DNA of 64,000 bases from Bradyrhizobium sp. AZCC 1721 (GTDB taxonomy: Bacteria; Pseudomonadota; Alphaproteobacteria; Rhizobiales; Xanthobacteraceae): positions 6,501,001 to 6,565,000 of the forward strand of contig NZ_JAZHSB010000001.1 in the NCBI RefSeq assembly GCF_036924715.1, read 5' to 3'. Both the position numbers and the translations under genes were made by a program. Positions within the stretch are counted from its first letter, which is position 1. Each line of letters opens with the position of its first letter. Positions 6,873 to 16,215 of the stretch are shown piece after piece. The notes beneath the pieces were generated by a model. The model was not told the DNA's origin. It made no database searches and saw only the letters and a list, made by a program, of their open reading frames with translations.

Positions 6873-7832
6873 TCAGCGCCATTTCCACGCCGGCGCGATG
6901 ACAAATCCGACGACCGGAATCGATGCAGCGCCGATCAGCAATCCGATGACACCGGAGATGGCGGCCTCAACCACCCACTCGAGAATCGCGGCGACGGGCG
7001 GCACCGCGTGCGCCGCGGCCTCCGCCGCCGCCTTGACGGCGTGTTCGATCGCGGGCGGGCCGTAGACCTCGAGGCCATGCAGGATGATGCCGCCGCCCAC
7101 CCAGATCATGGCGGCGGTGCCGATCACGCTGAGGAGTTTCAGCAGCACGGGCATGCTGCGAACAATGCCGCGTCCGAGGGCGCGGCCAACAGCCGAGGCG
7201 CGGTCGCTCCGCGCCAGACCCACGCCGACATCGTCGGCCTTCACGATCAGCGCGACCACGCCGTACACGGCGACGGTAATTCCGATTCCGACGAGCGCCA
7301 GCACGAGCGCTTGCTTCCAAATGCTCCCCGCTGGGAGCGCCGCCAGGGTAATCGCCATGATCTCGGCCGAGAGGATGAAGTCGGTCTTGATCGCGCTTGC
7401 GACCTTCTCGTCTTCCACCGACTGAGCGTTCAAGGCAACCGTGCCGAGCTGGGCCTCATGCTGATGCGCGCTGTGCGGCATGATAGCCTCTAGCACTTTC
7501 TCCACCCCTTCGTAGCAGAGATAGGCTCCGCCCAGCATGAGGAGCGGCGTAATCGTCCAGGGAACGAAGTAGCTCAGGAGCAAAGCCGCTGGCAGCAGCA
7601 CCAACAGTTTGTTGCGAAGCGATCCCGCCGCGATCTTGCCAACCATCGGCAGTTCGCGCGCCGGGGAGAACCCGATCACGTAACCGGGCGTGACCGCGGT
7701 ATCGTCGATTACGACGCCTGCGGCCTTTGCGCCCGCCCTCGCGGCCTGGCTGGCGACGTCATCGAGGGAGGCTGCAGCTACCTTCGCGATACCAGCGACA
7801 TCGTCGAGAAGGCCGATCAGCCCGATACTCAT
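6873..7832 (-). CDS. DUF808 family (YedI-like) inner-membrane protein
   Basis: 319 residues. The N terminus MSIGLIGLLDDVAGIAKVAA is the family signature, followed by VIDDTAVTPGYVIGFSPARELP, then about six hydrophobic helices (for example NKLLVLLPAALLLSYFVPW and VLALVGIGITVAVYGVVAL). The C terminus has a glycine-rich helix pair ending AGWKWR-like (FVIAPAWKWR). DUF808/YedI proteins are conserved membrane proteins of unknown biochemical function. The length is normal for the family and the ATG at 7832 matches its conserved start. Both neighbours are more than 100 bp away and no operon is apparent. Confidence 0.9.
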   Translation of the reverse strand: MSIGLIGLLDDVAGIAKVAAASLDDVASQAARAGAKAAGVVIDDTAVTPGYVIGFSPARELPMVGKIAAGSLRNKLLVLLPAALLLSYFVPWTITPLLMLGGAYLCYEGVEKVLEAIMPHSAHQHEAQLGTVALNAQSVEDEKVASAIKTDFILSAEIMAITLAALPAGSIWKQALVLALVGIGITVAVYGVVALIVKADDVGVGLARSDRASAVGRALGRGIVRSMPVLLKLLSVIGTAAMIWVGGGIILHGLEVYGPPAIEHAVKAAAEAAAHAVPPVAAILEWVVEAAISGVIGLLIGAASIPVVGFVIAPAWKWR

Positions 7833-7902
7833 CGATTTCCAACCCGCACCATTTGATTCGCCGCCCCAAGCCTTGGTCCCAAGCCTTGCGGTTTATGACC
7901 GC

Positions 7903-7935
7903 AAAAAATCCGGCGCGCTAGTTGAGCGCGCCGGA
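7903..7935 (-). terminator. Rho-independent terminator of phyR
   Basis: On the minus strand a 10-bp perfect stem (TCCGGCGCGC with GCGCGCCGGA, 7935-7926 with 7918-7909) and a 7-base loop are followed by six T residues. It starts 29 bases after the phyR stop codon. The stem is identical to that of the terminator at 5600-5632. Confidence 0.88.
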
Positions 7936-7964
7936 TCATTACTGCTCTCGCTACAAGGCTCCCG

Positions 7965-8771
7965 TCAGCCGGTGGCTGCGCGCGGGGCGCGATTGCGCGA
8001 GTTGCGCTGGAAGAACAGCGCCTGGCTCGCCACCGCCGAAACCATCGCGGGCTGGAACGGCTTTGAGATCAGGAACGCAGGCTCGGGGCGTTCGCCGGTC
8101 AGGAAGCGCTCGGGGTAAGCGGTGATGAACACCACCGGCACCTCGAACGCGCGCAGCAATTCGTTGACGGCATCGAGGCCCGACGAGCCGTCGGCGAGCT
8201 GGATGTCGGCGAGGATCAGGCCGGGCTTTTTGTTCTTGGCGAGCGCGACCGCGTCGGCATGGGTGCGGGCGACGCCGATGACGTTGTGACCGAGGTTCTT
8301 CACCAGGCTCTCGAGATCCATCGCGATGAAGGTCTCGTCCTCGATGATCAGCACGTCGGTGGCGATTTCCGCCGCCATCTCGCGGCCGGCAGTATCCGTC
8401 AACTGCCGGGTCTCGGCGATGTCGGTATTGAGAATGAACGCCACCTCTTCCTCGGAGAAGCCCTCGAGCGACAGCAAGAGGAACGCCTGCCGCGGTAGCG
8501 GCGTGATGTTCGACAGCCGCCGCTCCGGCGGCAGCGCCAACGTCGCGACATCCGGATTGTCGTTGAGCGAGACCGAATTCCAGATCTGGGTGAACAGCTT
8601 GAACAGCCCGGCGCGCGGGCCGTACCGTTCATCCAGCAGCGAGGCATCCTGCAGCAGGGCCTCCAGCATGGCGCCCACATAAGCATCGCCCGAGGCCTGG
8701 TTTCCGGTGAGCGCACGGGCATAGCGCCGCAACAGCGGCAGATGTTCAGCAACGAGCTGTGATCGGGACAT
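7965..8771 (-). CDS. phyR: PhyR, anti-anti-sigma response regulator of the general stress response
   Basis: 268 residues. The N-terminal half (SRSQLVAEHLPLLRRYARAL onward, to about residue 120) is an ECF-sigma-like domain. The C-terminal half is a receiver domain with VLIIEDETFIAMDLE, phospho-acceptor Asp in LILADIQLADG, and the Lys in FLISKPFQP. Phosphorylated PhyR binds NepR through its sigma-like domain and releases EcfG. I prefer the ATG at 8771 over 8777 because AAGGA lies nine bases before it. The gene is divergent from nepR-ecfG across a 313-bp gap, the classical arrangement in Rhizobiales, and ends at a strong terminator. Confidence 0.96.
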   Translation of the reverse strand: MSRSQLVAEHLPLLRRYARALTGNQASGDAYVGAMLEALLQDASLLDERYGPRAGLFKLFTQIWNSVSLNDNPDVATLALPPERRLSNITPLPRQAFLLLSLEGFSEEEVAFILNTDIAETRQLTDTAGREMAAEIATDVLIIEDETFIAMDLESLVKNLGHNVIGVARTHADAVALAKNKKPGLILADIQLADGSSGLDAVNELLRAFEVPVVFITAYPERFLTGERPEPAFLISKPFQPAMVSAVASQALFFQRNSRNRAPRAATG

Positions 8772-8964
8772 CCCCATTCATCCTTGTCTTGGGCCGTATC
8801 CTTGGCCGTTACTTAGGGTCGCATCTGGGCGGACGTAACCTCGAGCGCCGCGTCCGGCGCCATTTAAGACTTTTTAAACCATTTGAGTCGGGGGGACCCG
8901 GTTCCCCTGTCACCCCGACTACTCGCGGAAGCCAAAAAAGTTCCAAAAAAGGTTCCCAGATTTC

Positions 8965-8990
8965 GGAACCATCCGCAGATATTCGCATTA
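8965..8990 (+). promoter_or_regulatory. Probable EcfG-type promoter for nepR-ecfG (one mismatch)
   Basis: GGAAC at 8965-8969, 16 bases, then CATT at 8986-8989; consensus is CGTT. Autoregulation of nepR-ecfG by EcfG is established in related bacteria, so the position (50-95 bp upstream of the candidate starts) makes sense. Three further GGAAC motifs lie on the opposite strand between 8901 and 8956, facing phyR, but none has a CGTT at the right distance. Confidence 0.5.
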
Positions 8991-9084
8991 GCCTCTGACC
9001 TATAACGCGGCGGCCTAGGCCCAATTTCGAGGTAACCTCTTGAAACCACAGAGAATTAACTCTCGGGGAAGCGTGGATCAGACC

Positions 9085-9276
9085 ATGAAGGAAGCAAAAA
9101 AGCAGGGCGGGCTCAATGCCGAGATTCAATCGAGGATCGGCCACCAGCTCCGTGCCATGTACGACGATGTGGTCCGACAGGGCGTGCCGGACCGCTTTGC
9201 GGAGCTGATCCGGAAGCTCGATGGGCCGGAGGCGGCGGCGGCCCAAATCGACAAACAAGAAGACGGGAGGGACTAA
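9085..9276 (+). CDS. nepR: NepR, anti-sigma factor of EcfG
   Basis: 63 residues from the ATG at 9085. The core GGLNAEIQSRIGHQLRAMYD followed by VVRQGVPDRFAELIRKLD is the conserved two-helix NepR family sequence that clamps EcfG or, after stress, PhyR. The start is uncertain. A TTG at 9040 has GAGGT six bases upstream and would add 15 residues, a GTG at 9073 follows GGGGA closely, and the ATG at 9085 matches the start I remember for relatives. Its stop codon TAA overlaps the ATG of ecfG by one base (TAATG), so the anti-sigma and sigma factors are translationally coupled. Confidence 0.92.
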   Translation: MKEAKKQGGLNAEIQSRIGHQLRAMYDDVVRQGVPDRFAELIRKLDGPEAAAAQIDKQEDGRD

Positions 9277-9824
9277 TGCCTCTCACAGACTCTCTTCGCG
9301 ACGACATTTTGGCGTCGGTACCAAGCCTGCGCGCGTTTGCGATCTCACTCTCGGGTAATGGTGACCGTGCGGACGACCTGGTGCAGGAGACGTTGCTGCG
9401 CGCCATTGCCAACATTGACTCGTTCCAGCCCGGCTCGAACCTGCCGGCCTGGTTGTTCACCATCCTGCGCAACCTGTTTCGCTCGGACTATCGCAAGCGG
9501 CGGCGCGAGGTGGAGGACGCCGAGGGCAATTACGCGAAAACTTTGAAGACCCAGCCTTCGCAAAACGCGCATCTGGAGTTTGAGGAGTTTCGCACAGCAC
9601 TCGACAAGCTGCCGCAGGACCAGCGCGAAGCGTTGATCCTGGTCGGCGCCTCCGGCTTCTCCTACGAGGACGCCGCCGCCATCTGCGGCTGCGCGGTCGG
9701 CACCATCAAGAGCCGCGTCAACCGCGCGCGCTCGAAACTCTCCGCGTTGCTCTATGTCGAGGGCGCCGAGGATTTCGGACCTGACGAGACCGTGCGCGCC
9801 GTGATCGGCGGCAATGGCGGCTGA
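9276..9824 (+). CDS. ecfG: EcfG, ECF sigma factor of the general stress response
   Basis: 182 residues. Region 2 is visible as DRADDLVQETLLRAI, then LPAWLFTILRNLFRSDYRKR. Region 4 is LDKLPQDQREALILVGASGF followed by the helix-turn-helix YEDAAAICGCAVGTIKSRVNRAR. It belongs to the ECF15 (EcfG) group, which binds GGAAC/CGTT promoters; three such promoters lie at the left end of this window. Translation is coupled to nepR through a TAATG overlap. An intrinsic terminator follows 26 bases after the stop. Confidence 0.96.
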   Translation: MPLTDSLRDDILASVPSLRAFAISLSGNGDRADDLVQETLLRAIANIDSFQPGSNLPAWLFTILRNLFRSDYRKRRREVEDAEGNYAKTLKTQPSQNAHLEFEEFRTALDKLPQDQREALILVGASGFSYEDAAAICGCAVGTIKSRVNRARSKLSALLYVEGAEDFGPDETVRAVIGGNGG

Positions 9825-9850
9825 TGACGCGATCGAGACGACACGGAAGA

Positions 9851-9876
9851 GGCGGCCCGAGCGGGCCGCCCTTTTT
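9851..9876 (+). terminator. Rho-independent terminator of nepR-ecfG
   Basis: Stem GGCGGCCC/GGGCCGCC (9851-9858 with 9863-9870), 4-base loop, then CTTTTT. It lies directly behind the ecfG stop at 9824. Confidence 0.88.
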
Positions 9877-9913
9877 GTCGCTATCGTAACCTGGACGTGA
9901 TGCCTTCAACGTT

Positions 9914-9939
9914 GTCGTCCCTGCGTGCGCAGGGACGAC
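9914..9939. repeat. Short palindromic repeat related to family A
   Basis: GTCGTCCCTGCG followed by its reverse complement CGCAGGGACGAC around TG. It shares the GTCGTCCCTGCG arm with the repeats at 3452-3486 and 12625-12748 but lacks the CCATAxCCAC tail. It sits between the convergent ends of ecfG and the sensor kinase gene. Confidence 0.75.
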
Positions 9940-9957
9940 GGGCGGATGGGACGAGTC

Positions 9958-11688
9958 CTACCGCGCGGGCCGTACCGGCGCGGAAATCTCGCCCGTGCGG
10001 TCGCGCTCGGTCATGTCGACCACCGTGGCCATCGGCGCGATGAGTTCGTAGACATAGCTGACATCGGTGAAGTAGCGCTTTGCGGTGCCGCCGAGCGCTT
10101 CGGGGGCGACGCGGTCGAGCAGGATGAGGCCGAAATCCGAGTCTTCGCGCCGTGTCGCCGCGCTGGTGTTGAACTCTTCCCAGCGGAAATGAAAGATCGT
10201 GTCGGGCTCCTCGCCGGTCACTTCCCAGTTCGCGACGATATGCGGATGCTTGCCGACCAGCGACAGGCCCTCGTCGGAGTGCGAGGCCAGCTCGAAGAAC
10301 AACAGCGAGAGCGACTGCGCGGCGCGCGCGCTGACGGCGATATCTGGGCCGTTGACGACGATGCGGTCGGCATGCGGGATCGCGCGCGACTCGAACAGGC
10401 CCTTGAGCTTGACGCCCTGCCACTGGCTTTCGCTGAGCAGCGTCACCACGTTCGACATCGCGTGAATGCGGCCGATCAACAGCTCGCGTGCTACATCCAT
10501 GTCGGAGCCGTGACGCAGCGTGCGCGTCACGATCGACTGGATCACGGCCAGGATGTTCTTGACCCGGTGGTTGAGCTCGTCGATGACGGCGGTCAAGCGC
10601 CGCTCGAAGCCGATCCGCACCTGGATCTCGCGGCTGAGCCGCAGATTGTTGTAGGCGACGTAGCCGAACAGGCCGCAAACGATTCCGGTGAGCGCCAGCC
10701 CAATGGCCGCGACGACGATCGCGGTCTGCTGCGCACGCTGCGCGGCGTTGTTCTTGGCGTAATAGCCGAGCGACCAGTCGCGGCCGCCGAACGTTACCGT
10801 CCGCACCACCGACGGCAGCGGATCGCCCTGCCTCACCGCCCGCAGCGTGACGACGCCCTGGTCGTTGGCGACATATTCGTCGTTGGCGTCATCAGGGTCC
10901 TTCAACACCACCGAGAACAACGAGCGGTCGTCATCGGTCAGCATCAGCGGCGCCAGCTCGTAGGAAAAGGTGACGAAGCCGGCCGGCTCCGAACTGCCCT
11001 CCAGCAGAATCGGAGACGCCAGCACGAGACCGATCGGCCCGTTCTGGCGCAACAGCGGGATCGGGTCCGAGGCCAGCGGCTTGCCGGTTGCCGCCGCCTG
11101 CGCCAGCATCGGCCCGATCACCGAGTGCCGGTCGTAGGCGCGGCCGGGAAAACCGAGCGTGTCCGGACTGCGCGGCTCAAGATCCATCAGCACGTCGATC
11201 GGCTTGTTGATGGTCCGTAGATCCAGCGGCTTGTCGTCGAAATCCCTGATCGTCGGATTGGTGAAGCCGGCCCCCTTCAGCTCCGCCTGCGCCGCCGCCA
11301 GATCGCCCGGCTTGAGCCGCGCGATCCAGAATGCGCTCACGAAATCGGTCTTGAAGGCATAGATCGCCGAGCGCAGCGGCTGCAGCATGTTGGCCTTCAC
11401 TACCGAAGGTGAACGAAACAAACCGGATGCAACGCGTGCGAGCAATTCGCGCTCGGTCAGCCGGTCCTGCGCCAGGCTGGCATGAACGTCGATGGCGCGC
11501 GACAGCGCGATGCCGTCGATCGCCAGTTCCTGCTCGTGGACGCGATAGGCTGCGAGACCGGAGAGCAAAACTCCGATCAGGGCAATAAAGCCGATAATGA
11601 AGCCCAGCCGAACCACTCGCTTACTCAGGAATGACGTGTTGGCGAAGACGTATTGGAAGCATTTCGGGGTCTGCCGGGGCAGAGACAC
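9958..11688 (-). CDS. CHASE-domain sensor histidine kinase, HWE family, degenerate N-box
   Basis: 576 residues. Transmembrane helix 1 is at about 27-47, an extracytoplasmic CHASE domain at about 70-260, and helix 2 at about 318-340. The phospho-acceptor motif ELNHRVKNILAVIQ (His 374) is of the HisKA_2/HWE type, and a W-x-E element is at about 503 (FRWEE). Where HWE kinases have HELATNA with the Mg-binding Asn, this protein has FELASHS (about 465-471), so ATP binding may be impaired. It stands tail-to-tail with ecfG beside phyR, the usual place for the sensor kinase feeding PhyR (PhyK/HWE type); I infer that role. GTG at 11688 is the likely but not certain start. Confidence 0.88.
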   Translation of the reverse strand: MSLPRQTPKCFQYVFANTSFLSKRVVRLGFIIGFIALIGVLLSGLAAYRVHEQELAIDGIALSRAIDVHASLAQDRLTERELLARVASGLFRSPSVVKANMLQPLRSAIYAFKTDFVSAFWIARLKPGDLAAAQAELKGAGFTNPTIRDFDDKPLDLRTINKPIDVLMDLEPRSPDTLGFPGRAYDRHSVIGPMLAQAAATGKPLASDPIPLLRQNGPIGLVLASPILLEGSSEPAGFVTFSYELAPLMLTDDDRSLFSVVLKDPDDANDEYVANDQGVVTLRAVRQGDPLPSVVRTVTFGGRDWSLGYYAKNNAAQRAQQTAIVVAAIGLALTGIVCGLFGYVAYNNLRLSREIQVRIGFERRLTAVIDELNHRVKNILAVIQSIVTRTLRHGSDMDVARELLIGRIHAMSNVVTLLSESQWQGVKLKGLFESRAIPHADRIVVNGPDIAVSARAAQSLSLLFFELASHSDEGLSLVGKHPHIVANWEVTGEEPDTIFHFRWEEFNTSAATRREDSDFGLILLDRVAPEALGGTAKRYFTDVSYVYELIAPMATVVDMTERDRTGEISAPVRPAR

Positions 11689-11971
11689 GTGGCAAAAGCG
11701 CGAAGGCCAAGCGCGGCAAATATGACGGAGCGATCATCAGCACGCAACTGACAGCTTGGCAGCGGGCAAACAACACGGCAGCCGTTAACGCTGATTTGGC
11801 GGCGCCAGAAGTTGATAATCTGACAGCGTCGATTTGGTTCCGGCGCGGACGGACAAATCCGCGGGCTGCGGCGGCGGACCGGATATTAATCTTAATACGG
11901 GACTCACCGGGCCGCTGGGCCTGCCCCTTATCCGCCCCGCCCGGCTGGACCGTTCATCTAGCTTACATGAC

Positions 11972-12604
11972 CTACTTGGCCTTCGCTGCCGGGCGCAGGC
12001 CGCCCTTGGTCTCGATGAAGCCGATGATGCGATCGAGCCCCTCGCTCTTCTTCAAATTGGTCATCACGAACGGCCGCTCGCCGCGCATCCGCTTGGCGTC
12101 CACCTCCATCTTCTCCAGCGACGCGCCGACATAAGGCGCCAGGTCGATCTTGTTGATGACGAGCAGGTCCGATCGGGTGATGCCGGGACCGCCCTTGGAG
12201 GGAATCTTGTCGCCGGCGGCAACGTCGATCACGTAGATCGTGAGATCGGCGAGTTCGGGAGAAAACGTCGCCGCAAGATTGTCGCCGCCGGATTCGATCA
12301 GCACCAGATCGAGATCGGGAAATTTCGCGCGCATGTCGGCGACCGCCGCGAGATTCATCGAGGCGTCCTCGCGGATCGCGGTGTGGGGGCAGCCGCCGGT
12401 CTCGACGCCGGCGATGCGGTCCGGTGTCAGCGAGCCCGAGCGCACCAGGAATTCGGCGTCCCATTTGGTGTAGATGTCGTTGGTGATGGCGGCGATGTCG
12501 TAGTGCTCGCGCATCGACTTGCAGAGCAGGTCCATCAGCGCAGTCTTGCCGGAGCCGACAGGACCGCCGACGCCGATCCGAAGCGGGCCGTGAGAGGTTG
12601 CCAT
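11972..12604 (-). CDS. ureG: UreG, urease accessory GTPase
   Basis: 210 residues. The P-loop GVGGPVGSGKTALM lies near the N terminus, with ATNDIYTKWDAEFL, GVETGGCPHTAIREDASMNL (Cys-Pro-His nickel/zinc site), ESGGDNLAATFSPEL, and NKIDLAPYVG, all diagnostic of UreG. It hydrolyses GTP to drive nickel delivery to the UreABC apoenzyme with UreF, UreD and UreE. ATG at 12604 gives the family's normal length. It is separated from ureF by 165 bp that hold an inverted pair of family A repeats. It is the last gene of the urease block. Confidence 0.97.
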   Translation of the reverse strand: MATSHGPLRIGVGGPVGSGKTALMDLLCKSMREHYDIAAITNDIYTKWDAEFLVRSGSLTPDRIAGVETGGCPHTAIREDASMNLAAVADMRAKFPDLDLVLIESGGDNLAATFSPELADLTIYVIDVAAGDKIPSKGGPGITRSDLLVINKIDLAPYVGASLEKMEVDAKRMRGERPFVMTNLKKSEGLDRIIGFIETKGGLRPAAKAK

Positions 12605-12624
12605 GTTATGCACTCTTTCGGTTT

Positions 12625-12748
12625 CGTCGTCCCTGTGAACGCAGGGACCCATAGCCACTGAATTTGATTGTTGTAGCAGGCTGGAGCTCCAACCCGGCAT
12701 AGCCACGAACATTTGTGGTTATGGGTCCCCGCGTTCGCGGGGACGACG
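12625..12748. repeat. Inverted pair of family A repeats (REPIN/MITE-like) between ureF and ureG
   Basis: Two 34-bp arms, 12625-12658 and 12715-12748, are inverted relative to each other and enclose 56 bp. Each arm contains the GTCCC-TGCG/CGC-GGGAC palindrome and the CCATAxCCAC tail pointing inward. The same arm occurs singly at 3452-3486. Such doublets are typical of REPIN or small non-autonomous mobile elements. It interrupts the ureF-ureG spacing, and the hairpins could stabilise or terminate part of the mRNA. Confidence 0.85.
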
Positions 12749-12769
12749 GGTGGAGAGCGGGGCGCGCAG

Positions 12770-13501
12770 TCACGACCGGAACAGCCGCGTATACTGCGCC
12801 TCGTGGCGGAGGCTGGCGAGGTCGGCGCGGAAGGTGGCGCTGCCGAGATCGTCGAGTGAGCCGGCGAGCGCGCGCTTCGCCGTTGCCGCGACCTCAGTCT
12901 CCAGGCTCGCGAGAATGCGCTGGCTGTCGGTTTGCCCGAGCGGCACGAGGCGCGCACCGGCGGAAATCCAGTTCGACACCACGGCATGCAGGAAGGCATG
13001 CATTGCCGGCGGAAGCGGAACGGCATGGGTGGCGCTGACGACGCCAACCGCGACGGGATAAACGATCGCGCTGCCGCTCGCAGCAACCATGCTGTCGAGC
13101 CCGTCGCGGGTCCAGGCGGCGCGCGCGATATCGATGAAGGCGCGGCCCTGCGTCGTCGTCTCGAGCTGACGCTCGCGCGAGGGCACGAAAGCAGCCGCGA
13201 GCTCGGCGATGTCGCGCAGCGCAGCGGCGTCCCGCATGGACGCGGCGCGATACGCCTGCGCCAGAAACACGGCGTCGCAGAAGCCAGAACCGTCAACCAG
13301 CATCGCGGCCAGCCAGTCGCGCAGCGATGCGGCGTCGGTGATATCGCCCGCCTCCACCGCCCATTCGATGCCGCTGGAATAGGAGAATGCACCGACCGGG
13401 AAGGACGGCGACAGCCAGGTCATCAGCCGGTACAGCGCCGCTGACTCCTCCGCACTCATTCCGCTGCTCGCGTCGGCGGGCGCAGGCTCACTTGTGGTCA
13501 T
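12770..13501 (-). CDS. ureF: UreF, urease accessory protein
   Basis: 243 residues. RLMTWLSPSFPVGAFSYSSGIEWAV is the conserved UreF N-terminal motif (quoted here in part: SFPVGAFSYSSGIEWAV). The rest is all-helical with the C terminus ATFRADLASLRHEAQYTRLFRS, as in UreF proteins. UreF bridges UreD and UreG in the activation complex. The ATG at 13501 overlaps the end of ureE by 14 bases, consistent with translational coupling. A later ATG at 13459 would still preserve the domain. Confidence 0.94.
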   Translation of the reverse strand: MTTSEPAPADASSGMSAEESAALYRLMTWLSPSFPVGAFSYSSGIEWAVEAGDITDAASLRDWLAAMLVDGSGFCDAVFLAQAYRAASMRDAAALRDIAELAAAFVPSRERQLETTTQGRAFIDIARAAWTRDGLDSMVAASGSAIVYPVAVGVVSATHAVPLPPAMHAFLHAVVSNWISAGARLVPLGQTDSQRILASLETEVAATAKRALAGSLDDLGSATFRADLASLRHEAQYTRLFRS

Positions 13502-14042
13502 GAGCATGGGAATGATCGTGGTCGCAATGTTCGTCGTGATGGTGATGGTGCGCATGATCATCATGATGGTGATGATCATGGCCGTGGTGGTGCGCGGCAT
13601 GATCATGCGAAGCCTGAGCATAGGCGCCGCCTTCGGGATCGAACGGCGCCTCGATCTCGATGATGCGCGCACCCAGCCCCTTCACCATCGCCTCGATGAC
13701 GTGATCGCGGCGGATGCGCAAGCCCTTCGGCATGATCTGCGTCGGCAGGTGGCGGTTGCCGAGATGCCAGGCGATGCGGACCAGATGCAAGGGATCGACA
13801 CCCCGGATCTCGATCAGGGGCTCGGCGGCCGCGACCACCTCGATCAGCCTGCCGTCCTCCAGCACCAGCGCGTCACCGCCGCGCAGCGCCACCGCACTCT
13901 CCAGGTCGAGTAGGAACTCGAGCCCGCGCGTTCCCGTCATCGCCATCCGCCGCCGGTGCCGGTCGTCGAAATCGAGCACGACGGTGTCGGCGGCTGCTTG
14001 CGTCCAGCGATGCTGGCCCAGCACTTTGGTCGCGCGGATCAT
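13488..14042 (-). CDS. ureE: UreE, urease nickel metallochaperone with long His-rich tail
   Basis: 184 residues. The peptide-binding N-terminal domain (about 1-70) is followed by the metal-binding domain with the dimer-interface His region (LVRIAWHLGNRHLPTQI). The C-terminal 40 residues are a His/Asp tail, including HDHAAHHHGHDHHHHDDHAH and further His runs, which binds several nickel ions in UreE proteins of this type. The GATGATCATG-rich DNA of the tail is a low-complexity tract that could vary in length. ATG at 14042 starts MIRATKVLGQHRW, the expected N terminus. It overlaps ureF. Confidence 0.95.
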   Translation of the reverse strand: MIRATKVLGQHRWTQAAADTVVLDFDDRHRRRMAMTGTRGLEFLLDLESAVALRGGDALVLEDGRLIEVVAAAEPLIEIRGVDPLHLVRIAWHLGNRHLPTQIMPKGLRIRRDHVIEAMVKGLGARIIEIEAPFDPEGGAYAQASHDHAAHHHGHDHHHHDDHAHHHHHDEHCDHDHSHAHDHK

Positions 14043-14093
14043 GACGTGGGCCTCAAAGCTTCTCCACAATTTGTCTCCCGTTGGCTTTTCTTG

Positions 14094-14393
14094 CTAGCGG
14101 GTCTCGACCTTTTCGGGCGTGATCACTTCGATCTTCGGCGGAGCCGACATGCATTTCACGGCGACGCGACCGAAGGTCTTCATGTGCTCGGCGCCACGAT
14201 GCGGCACCAGCGCCTCGGCATTTTCCCACTGCTCGACGAACACCATTTTTGAGGGGTCCGTGACGCTCTCGTGCAGGTCGTAGGCGATGTTGCCCGGCTC
14301 TTTTCGGGTTTCCTTGATGCAGGCGGTGGCGGCGGCGATGAAATCGGCGCGCGTTTCGGGCTTGATGGTCAGCGTGGCAACGACGTAGATCAC
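14094..14393 (-). CDS. ABM-domain (antibiotic biosynthesis monooxygenase-like) protein in the urease operon
   Basis: 99 residues. It begins MIYVVATLTIKPETRADF, then EPGNIAYDLHESVTDPSKMVFVEQW and HRGAEHMKTFGR. This is the compact dimeric alpha-beta barrel of the ABM family (PF03992; YgiN-like), which includes quinol monooxygenases and heme-degrading enzymes. It lies between ureC (46 bp) and ureE (51 bp) on the same strand and is presumably cotranscribed. No known step of urea hydrolysis needs it, so its role is unassigned. Related proteins oxidise quinols or detoxify methylglyoxal-like compounds, but no substrate can be inferred here. Confidence 0.88.
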   Translation of the reverse strand: MIYVVATLTIKPETRADFIAAATACIKETRKEPGNIAYDLHESVTDPSKMVFVEQWENAEALVPHRGAEHMKTFGRVAVKCMSAPPKIEVITPEKVETR

Positions 14394-14439
14394 TAGATCC
14401 TCCCGGACTTTTGTTCAGACTAACGTTTCGGGCCAGACC

Positions 14440-16155
<1,716 letters not shown>

Positions 16156-16215
16156 GACGGACTCCAGGCTCTAGATCTGAATTGGTGCCAATTGCAGGCA
16201 TGGCGACTCGGGGCC

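Noticed and set aside
9914..9939. Palindrome behind ecfG as the terminator of the kinase gene
   Set aside because: It has no T-run on either side and its arms match a dispersed repeat family, so it is better called a repeat.
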